11,184 nt of DNA, taken from contig JBMFTS010000023.1 of assembly GCA_049966915.1 (NCBI GenBank), positions 1 through 11,184 of the forward strand, written 5' to 3'. Source of the DNA: JAGDXZ01 sp049966915 (lineage in GTDB: Archaea > Micrarchaeota > Micrarchaeia > Micrarchaeales > CABMGC01). Below are positions 6,898-11,184 of this stretch, piece by piece. Both the position numbers and the translations under genes were made by a program. Each line of letters starts with the position of its first letter. Position 1 is the first letter of the stretch. The notes beneath the pieces were generated by a model. It was given only the letters and a program-made list of their open reading frames with translations. It was not told the DNA's origin and did no database searches.

Positions 6898-7824
6898 TTA
6901 TCGCCGCTTGTCCAGCGCAAACGCGAGAGCGCTTGCAGCGCCATAAAGCTTGTTCCTGCCCTGCAGCCACGCTACGGACTGCTTGCCTTCAAGCACCTGT
7001 TCTGTTATTTCAAGACCTCTGTGAGCAGGCAGGCAGTGCATCACCACCGCGTCGCTTTTTGCTAGCTTGAGAAGTGCCGCATTTATCTGAAAGTTTTTGA
7101 AGTCGTGCATGCGCTTTCTTGCTTCTGTCTCTTGGCCCATGCTTACCCAAACATCCGTGTAAAGAACATCTGCGCCTTCCGCGGCTTCGGCAGGCGAGTT
7201 GGTCATTATGATTTCGCTCCCCGATGCTTTTGCCAGCTCTTCTGCCCTGCTGATTGTAGCGCTGTCAAAAGAATAGCCCTTCGGGGTTGCGATGGCAAAG
7301 TCCATGCCCACAAGGGCAGAGCCGAGAGCCAGCGATCGGGCAACGTTGTTTGCATCGCCTATGAACGCAAGCTTCAGCCCTTTCAGCCTTTTCTTTACTT
7401 CGAGCAGCGTCATGAAATCAGATATTACCTGCGTGGGATGCTCTATGTCGCTGAGCGCGTTTATCACCGGCAATCCTGAATACTGTGCAAGCTCTTCAAG
7501 CGTTTCATGCTTGCGCACCCTTGCAACTATCGCATCGAACCATCCAGAGAACATCCTTGCCACGTCTTTTACCGGTTCGCCCCTGCTGGTTTGCAGTTCG
7601 CTTGAAGGCAGGTATATCGCTTTAGCTCCCATACTCTCAGCCGCTATCTCGAACGAAGAACGCGTGCGCGTGGAGGGCTTTTCGAAAAACAGCGCAATAA
7701 ACTTTCCTGCAAGCGGCTTTGGCGCTTTTGGGTTGCGAAGCGTGCGCTTGTATTCCAGCGCCTTGTTTACTATGCCGATAAATGTTTTGCTGTCGACATC
7801 AGTTATGGAAATCAACGAGGGCAT
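6898..7824 (-). CDS. argF: Ornithine carbamoyltransferase
   Basis: This enzyme transfers the carbamoyl group of carbamoyl phosphate to L-ornithine, giving L-citrulline in arginine synthesis (EC 2.1.3.3). Landmarks, numbered from the ATG at 7824, are FEKPSTRTR (47-55, carbamoyl-phosphate loop), HPTQ (129-132), FIGDANNVARS (155-165, second-domain nucleotide-binding-like fold), DVWVSMG (224-230, the ornithine-binding SMG loop) and HCLPAHRG (263-270, catalytic Cys). The SMG loop and HCLP separate it from aspartate carbamoyltransferase. The length of 308 residues is normal. ATG 7824 is preferred over the in-frame GTG at 7830 because the TATA box at 7846-7853 predicts transcription starting at about 7824, which would exclude the GTG. 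No other arginine genes are in the window, so a catabolic (arginine deiminase pathway) role is not excluded. Confidence 0.95.
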   Translation of the reverse strand: MPSLISITDVDSKTFIGIVNKALEYKRTLRNPKAPKPLAGKFIALFFEKPSTRTRSSFEIAAESMGAKAIYLPSSELQTSRGEPVKDVARMFSGWFDAIVARVRKHETLEELAQYSGLPVINALSDIEHPTQVISDFMTLLEVKKRLKGLKLAFIGDANNVARSLALGSALVGMDFAIATPKGYSFDSATISRAEELAKASGSEIIMTNSPAEAAEGADVLYTDVWVSMGQETEARKRMHDFKNFQINAALLKLAKSDAVVMHCLPAHRGLEITEQVLEGKQSVAWLQGRNKLYGAASALAFALDKRR

Positions 7825-7845
7825 ATTCACAACATTGAACGCTAT

Positions 7846-7853
7846 CTTATATA
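7846..7853 (-). promoter_or_regulatory. TATA box of the ornithine carbamoyltransferase gene
   Basis: The minus strand reads AATATATAAG here. The centre is about 26 bp from the ATG at 7824, predicting a leaderless transcript. Upstream on this strand is the A/T-rich tract around 7880-7890. No Shine-Dalgarno sequence is seen before the ATG. Confidence 0.55.
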
Positions 7854-8004
7854 TTATTTGTTATGCTGGGCGGTTGACTTTTAATTTAACTTCGCCGCTT
7901 CGAGTATAAGAATTAAGTAGCTACTATTTGAAAGTCAGAGTCACTTGCTCCTAGCGAATAGAAACCGTTACTGCACAATGTGAACCAGCTGTGAAATTCC
8001 TGCA

Positions 8005-8035
8005 ATATACTCTGCCGTATTTGATATATTCTGCC
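8005..8035. repeat. Tandem 12-bp direct repeat upstream of ubiD
   Basis: ATATACTCTGCC (8005-8016) and ATATATTCTGCC (8024-8035) differ at one base and start 19 bp apart. A shortened copy, ATATATGCC, follows at 8048-8056. The array ends about 12 bp before the predicted ubiD TATA box at 8068-8077, a usual place for an activator or repressor site in archaeal promoters. Apart from this array and the promoters, the 7825-8106 gap contains only a 10-bp palindrome AGTAGCTACT (7916-7925) and no credible gene. Confidence 0.5.
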
Positions 8036-8067
8036 CTGTTTATTTAGATATATGCCTCTAAAACCAT

Positions 8068-8077
8068 CTTATTTATT
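8068..8077 (+). promoter_or_regulatory. Predicted TATA box of the ubiD-permease unit
   Basis: CTTATTTATT lies about 34 bp upstream of the ubiD ATG at 8107. Transcription would begin near 8099, leaving a leader of about 8 nt containing GTGAG (8099-8103). That is too close to the ATG for an ordinary Shine-Dalgarno interaction, so initiation is probably near-leaderless. The T-rich tract makes the exact box uncertain. Confidence 0.4.
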
Positions 8078-8106
8078 TATTCTCGTCAATCTTCTTACGT
8101 GAGTAA

Positions 8107-9480
8107 ATGATACCGGACCTTCGTGAGGCGTTGAGTATTTTAGATGAGAAAAAGGAGATAGTGCACATAAACAGAAAAATTGAGCTTGATGATATAGGCA
8201 AGGTTTTGATGAAAGCATATCACGATCCAAGACAGCCCACCATAATGATAAGCAATCCCGGAGGCACAAATATGCCTTTCGTTGCCAACCTTTTTACCTC
8301 CAGAGAAAAAGCGGCGATATATTTTAACACAACTACTGACAAGCTTTTTGAAAAATTAAACCATGGCTTGGCAAAGCCAATAAAGCCAGAAATTGCAAGT
8401 AATCCAGAATGCCAAGAAGAGGTCATAACAAGCAACATAGACCTTGATAAGCTGCCAATACCAAAATACAGCCCAGATGATGGTGGCAGGTACATAACAG
8501 CAGGCATAACAATAAGCAAGGATCCAGACACCGGTACATACGACATGGGGCATTATAGATATATGCTGCTTGGTGGAAACAAACTTTCCTTCCTTGCACA
8601 ACCTTTCCACAGATTTGGCATCAACATACAGAAGGCAAAGGCAAAAGGGGCGAAGTGCGAGGCTGCAATAGTATTGGGCTATGAGCCTGCGCTAGGCTTT
8701 GCAGCACAGGCCAAAAGCAGCAATCCAGATGATTATGAAGTAGCCGGAGGGCTTTATGGAGAACCTTTACAGGTTGCTCATGCAAAAACTGTAGACTTGC
8801 TTGTACCCGCAAGAGCCGAAATGGTTTTTGAGCTTGAAATTGACTACAACACAACAGTGGAGGAAGGTCCGTTGGGAGAATATACTGGCTATTACACGCC
8901 ATCGAGCTCAAAGCCGATAGCCACAGTGAAAGCGATTACACAACGAAAGAACCCAATAATGCACGGGTTACTCACCGGAAAGCCTTCCCCTATCACAGAG
9001 AACCACGTACTTAAACAGATACCATTCGAAGCAGCGCTGCTTAGCGATATGAAATCCAAGTTTCCTACCGTGGCTGATCTTACAATCCCTGCATTCGGCG
9101 GCGTCCAAGCAGCGGTAATATTTTCAATCAAGCCGCAGTTTGCTGGCCAAGCAAAGCAGGCGATACTTTATGCACTCAGTTCGTTCATAGCCCCCAAGTA
9201 CGCGATCGCTGTCGATCCTGATATCAACGTACGGGACATGAATGATGTCATGTGGGCACTCTCTTTCAGGGTAAAGGCCGAAAGGGACATCTTCACAATA
9301 CAAGATACGCAGCGCGTGCCGCTTGACCCGTCATCCCACGAGGGAAGATCGGAATTGGTTACTGACACCAAGACAGCCGTAGGCATAGACGCAACAATAC
9401 CCGTTGGCGTAAGTTATCCGAAGGTTGCCGACGTGCCCGGTTGGCAAGAATTTAGCATGCCAGAACTTGATAGTAATTAA
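8107..9480 (+). CDS. UbiD-family prenylated-FMN-dependent decarboxylase
   Basis: UbiD enzymes reversibly decarboxylate aromatic or alpha,beta-unsaturated acids using prenylated FMN and a divalent metal; the cofactor needs a UbiX partner, which is not in this window. Visible features are DMGHYRY (146-152), whose R151 matches the prFMN-contacting Arg, H168 in AQPFHRFG, PARAEMV (234-240) with E238, and EEGPLGEYTGYY (252-263), where E253 and E258 match the catalytic Glu pair of fungal Fdc1. KAITQRKNPIMHG (275-287) is also family-typical. The metal-ligand position that is Asn in Fdc1 reads Asp146. The length of 457 residues is normal. Possible roles are a substrate-specific decarboxylase serving the neighbouring permease, or the trans-anhydromevalonate-5-phosphate decarboxylase of the archaeal mevalonate pathway; the sequence alone does not decide. 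The permease starts 33 bp downstream, so the two are probably cotranscribed. The 5' half looks more A/T-rich than the left of the window. Confidence 0.87.
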   Translation: MIPDLREALSILDEKKEIVHINRKIELDDIGKVLMKAYHDPRQPTIMISNPGGTNMPFVANLFTSREKAAIYFNTTTDKLFEKLNHGLAKPIKPEIASNPECQEEVITSNIDLDKLPIPKYSPDDGGRYITAGITISKDPDTGTYDMGHYRYMLLGGNKLSFLAQPFHRFGINIQKAKAKGAKCEAAIVLGYEPALGFAAQAKSSNPDDYEVAGGLYGEPLQVAHAKTVDLLVPARAEMVFELEIDYNTTVEEGPLGEYTGYYTPSSSKPIATVKAITQRKNPIMHGLLTGKPSPITENHVLKQIPFEAALLSDMKSKFPTVADLTIPAFGGVQAAVIFSIKPQFAGQAKQAILYALSSFIAPKYAIAVDPDINVRDMNDVMWALSFRVKAERDIFTIQDTQRVPLDPSSHEGRSELVTDTKTAVGIDATIPVGVSYPKVADVPGWQEFSMPELDSN

Positions 9481-9501
9481 TATTAAGATAACAGGTATAA
9501 T

Positions 9502-9507
9502 AGGATC
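9502..9507 (+). promoter_or_regulatory. Weak ribosome binding site for the permease
   Basis: AGGATC lies 6 nt before the permease ATG at 9514, in the 33-bp gap after ubiD. It is a partial match to the AGGTGATC-type archaeal site. No TATA box at a suitable distance is evident, which favours translation from the ubiD message. Confidence 0.35.
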
Positions 9508-9513
9508 GATACA

Positions 9514-11052
9514 ATGGCTTCGTTAGTTATCGGCGCTATATCCTTGATAATCCCACTAGTGGCATTATTTGTTTCCTTTATGATCGCAAAGCTCGATGCT
9601 TTGAAATCAGCATTCGTAGGTTTCATTGTTGAACTTGCAATGGTAGCGCTGTTTTATCCTTCTACCCGGATTGTAGACTCTTCCATATGGGGAACATTCG
9701 AGACCTATTCCATATTCGGCGTGATATGGACCGGCATGATATTTGGTGTCATGTACAGGGAAACAGGGCTGCTTAAGCGTCTTTTAGACGCACTCCACGG
9801 AGTCATACATAGCGGTTGGGGGCTGGTAGCTTCGCTCGGCGGCGTGATACAGGGCATACTTGGTGCATTCAACGGTTTCGCTGTCTACCCTATAGCAATA
9901 CCGGGCATAAAAGAACTTGGCTATGAGCCTTGGCGTTCAGCCGCAGGCTATCTGGTGCTTGCCTCGTGGACTATACCTTTGGTAAGCCTATGGATAGCAG
10001 GCTCGCTCGCTACCGCGGCATCACACATACCAATATCAGTAATGGCTAAATTTATAGGAAGCATAACCATACCGCTTGTTTTTGTCGCGGTATTTGGAGG
10101 TATGAAAATATTGAATGAAAAATTCAACAGAGAGAACCTGACCGTTGCAGCTTTGTACATAGTAAGTGCGATACTGAGCATAATAATATTCGCAATACTT
10201 ATACCAAGTGCATATCTGCTCACCTTGATGGTTTCAGGGTTGCTTACATTGGTTTTGTTTGTTGCCTATTCAAAACACCTGCACCAAACGCCTACAAATA
10301 TGCCTGCAATGAGCATACCTGAAATGCTTAGGCCTTTTGGACCAATAATCGTAGGCATAGTCCTAATAATACTTTGGACGTACCCTCTTGCAGGTGTGGT
10401 ATCAAAGGCCAACTACTTGCTTAGATTATGGACTTATCCACCAGTTTCAATAAATCTGCTCACTACGCCTGCATTTTACATATTCGTTGTGGCACTTAGC
10501 GCATACCTTTTTAGGATAAAACCCACTGCACAAAATGGCAGGCAAAAAACTTCCGCACCTGCGCAGAAACCTCTTGGAGTATGGGGCGCGTTGGTCAAGG
10601 GCAGCAGGCTATCTGGAAATTCCTTGCTAACAACCTTCCTTGGCGCAACGTTTGCAGGCATTGCCGTTATAAGCGGCCAGGTCGCAGCGATAACCAAGCT
10701 AATGACAAGCGCAGGCAGCCTACTATATCCGCTATTGCTTAATATTTTCTCGTGGGGAACTGGCATAGTGTTTGCAACAGGCACAGTTGCGGCATTCCTA
10801 ATTAGTGCCTCGCAAGTTGCAGCCGCCGCTACGCTTTTGCTTCCTGTAGGACTGTTGCTAGGAGTGGTTGTAGTCATGACGATGGGCCCGGCAAATCCAC
10901 TCAAACCGTCCTTGATCTCATATACTGCAACACTTGCCGGTGCACCTTCGAAAGACCAATCCAAAATATTCAACACTGCGCTAGTCTGGATGACTATCGA
11001 ACTTGTCATAGCTCTTGTCACTACGCTTGCGCTTACCTATCTGGTAATATAG
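9514..11052 (+). CDS. LctP-like lactate/2-hydroxycarboxylate permease
   Basis: This 512-residue protein has about 13-14 hydrophobic segments and best resembles the L-lactate permease (LctP, TC 2.A.14) family of lactate or glycolate/proton symporters. Support comes from the overall layout. The segment GGVIQGILGAFNGFAVYPIA (109-128) followed by KELGYEPWRSAA (133-144) corresponds to the conserved E-G-x-x-G-F-G region and the L-G-x-x-P-x-x-A segment after it. The C-terminal block from GPANPLKPSLISYTATLAG (458-476) to the end resembles the K-x-x-S-P-Q-S block with its following x-x-G-K-E-x-x-L-F segment. The acidic residue of the first motif is Gln113 here and the motif is stretched, so the assignment is to a divergent member and the substrate is uncertain. 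A polar, basic loop (335-355) sits between helices. Probable operon with ubiD suggests that it imports the acid UbiD acts on, or a related one. Confidence 0.7.
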   Translation: MASLVIGAISLIIPLVALFVSFMIAKLDALKSAFVGFIVELAMVALFYPSTRIVDSSIWGTFETYSIFGVIWTGMIFGVMYRETGLLKRLLDALHGVIHSGWGLVASLGGVIQGILGAFNGFAVYPIAIPGIKELGYEPWRSAAGYLVLASWTIPLVSLWIAGSLATAASHIPISVMAKFIGSITIPLVFVAVFGGMKILNEKFNRENLTVAALYIVSAILSIIIFAILIPSAYLLTLMVSGLLTLVLFVAYSKHLHQTPTNMPAMSIPEMLRPFGPIIVGIVLIILWTYPLAGVVSKANYLLRLWTYPPVSINLLTTPAFYIFVVALSAYLFRIKPTAQNGRQKTSAPAQKPLGVWGALVKGSRLSGNSLLTTFLGATFAGIAVISGQVAAITKLMTSAGSLLYPLLLNIFSWGTGIVFATGTVAAFLISASQVAAAATLLLPVGLLLGVVVVMTMGPANPLKPSLISYTATLAGAPSKDQSKIFNTALVWMTIELVIALVTTLALTYLVI

Positions 11053-11053
11053 A

Positions 11054-11149
11054 ACCAGTACCTGCGTCGAAAAAGGTGTAGAATACTACGGGTTCGATTT
11101 CTGTGATGAATGTAGGAAGAAAAAGGCGGAGAGGAGAAAATTCAGTTAG
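11054..11149 (+). other. Short cysteine-containing reading-frame remnant, no start codon
   Basis: Immediately after the permease stop, a frame without ATG, GTG or TTG reads through CVEKGVEYYGFDFCDEC and a basic tail, ending at TAG 11147-11149. The three cysteines (codons at 11063, 11102, 11111) and the lysine/arginine-rich tail look like the end of a zinc-binding protein, but the frame is closed by TAA at 11045-11047 inside the permease gene. It may be the decayed end of a displaced gene or chance. A second frame starting at ATG 11106 stays open to the window edge but is low-complexity and basic; I do not call it a gene. Confidence 0.2.
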
Positions 11150-11184
11150 GCGTAAGTATAGATGGTCCAAAAGAAATACACAAT

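Noticed and set aside
6898..7824. Aspartate or putrescine carbamoyltransferase
   Set aside because: The SMG loop and HCLP motif fit ornithine carbamoyltransferase; the aspartate enzyme lacks HCLP at this place.
7292..7909. 205-codon frame opposite ornithine carbamoyltransferase
   Set aside because: The opposite strand carries all the catalytic motifs of the carbamoyltransferase; this frame is Ser/Ala-rich antisense sequence running across the OTC promoter.
7931..8060. Possible small RNA from a TATA-like GTATAAG near 7904-7910
   Set aside because: No stable fold, terminator or conserved box could be seen; the TATA-like string alone is too common in A/T-rich spacer.
1..11184. CRISPR array, insertion sequence, integrase or defence island
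   Set aside because: No repeat-spacer pattern, transposase or integrase motifs, or terminal inverted repeats were found. The tRNA at the left edge has no detectable att-like repeat elsewhere in the window.

Overview
The window is archaeal. Every spacing-consistent promoter is an archaeal TATA element about 26 bp upstream of a start, with no bacterial -35/-10 pairs. The first protein is a Hef-type helicase, Ile is mostly encoded by ATA, and several genes appear to have leaderless or nearly leaderless mRNAs. The moderate GC content, leaderless starts and gene set would suit a Thermoplasmata-like or Micrarchaeota-like (DPANN) lineage, but nothing here fixes the phylum.

Layout. Positions 1-71 hold a minus-strand tRNA-Phe(GAA) whose 3' end is cut by the window edge. 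Divergent from it, and apparently sharing the same A/T-rich TATA region, is a Hef-like SF2 helicase (138-1712) without the XPF nuclease half. A CPA-superfamily cation/proton antiporter (1738-2985) follows 25 bp later. Next is a large GT-C-fold membrane protein (3021-5327) with its own TATA box and a probably leaderless start; its C-terminal ectodomain is packed with N-glycosylation sequons. Converging on it is a DHA2-type 14-helix MFS transporter (minus, 5368-6822), preceded by ornithine carbamoyltransferase (minus, 6898-7824). A regulatory gap of about 280 bp (7825-8106) separates divergent promoters and contains a tandem 12-bp repeat. It leads into a plus-strand two-gene unit: a UbiD-family decarboxylase (8107-9480) and an LctP-like lactate/2-hydroxyacid permease (9514-11052). 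The last 130 bp contain no convincing gene, only a short cysteine-containing reading-frame remnant.

How the genes relate. Most are housekeeping genes that are simply adjacent (DNA repair, ion homeostasis, surface glycosylation, export, arginine synthesis). The only pair that looks like a functional module is ubiD plus permease: uptake of a carboxylate and prenylated-FMN-dependent (de)carboxylation of it or of a derived acid. This pair is also locally richer in A/T than the left part of the window. I see no CRISPR array, insertion sequence, integrase or defence system. The strongest leads are the sequon-dense ectodomain, the UbiD-permease unit with its upstream repeats, and substitutions at active-site positions in the UbiD and antiporter families.
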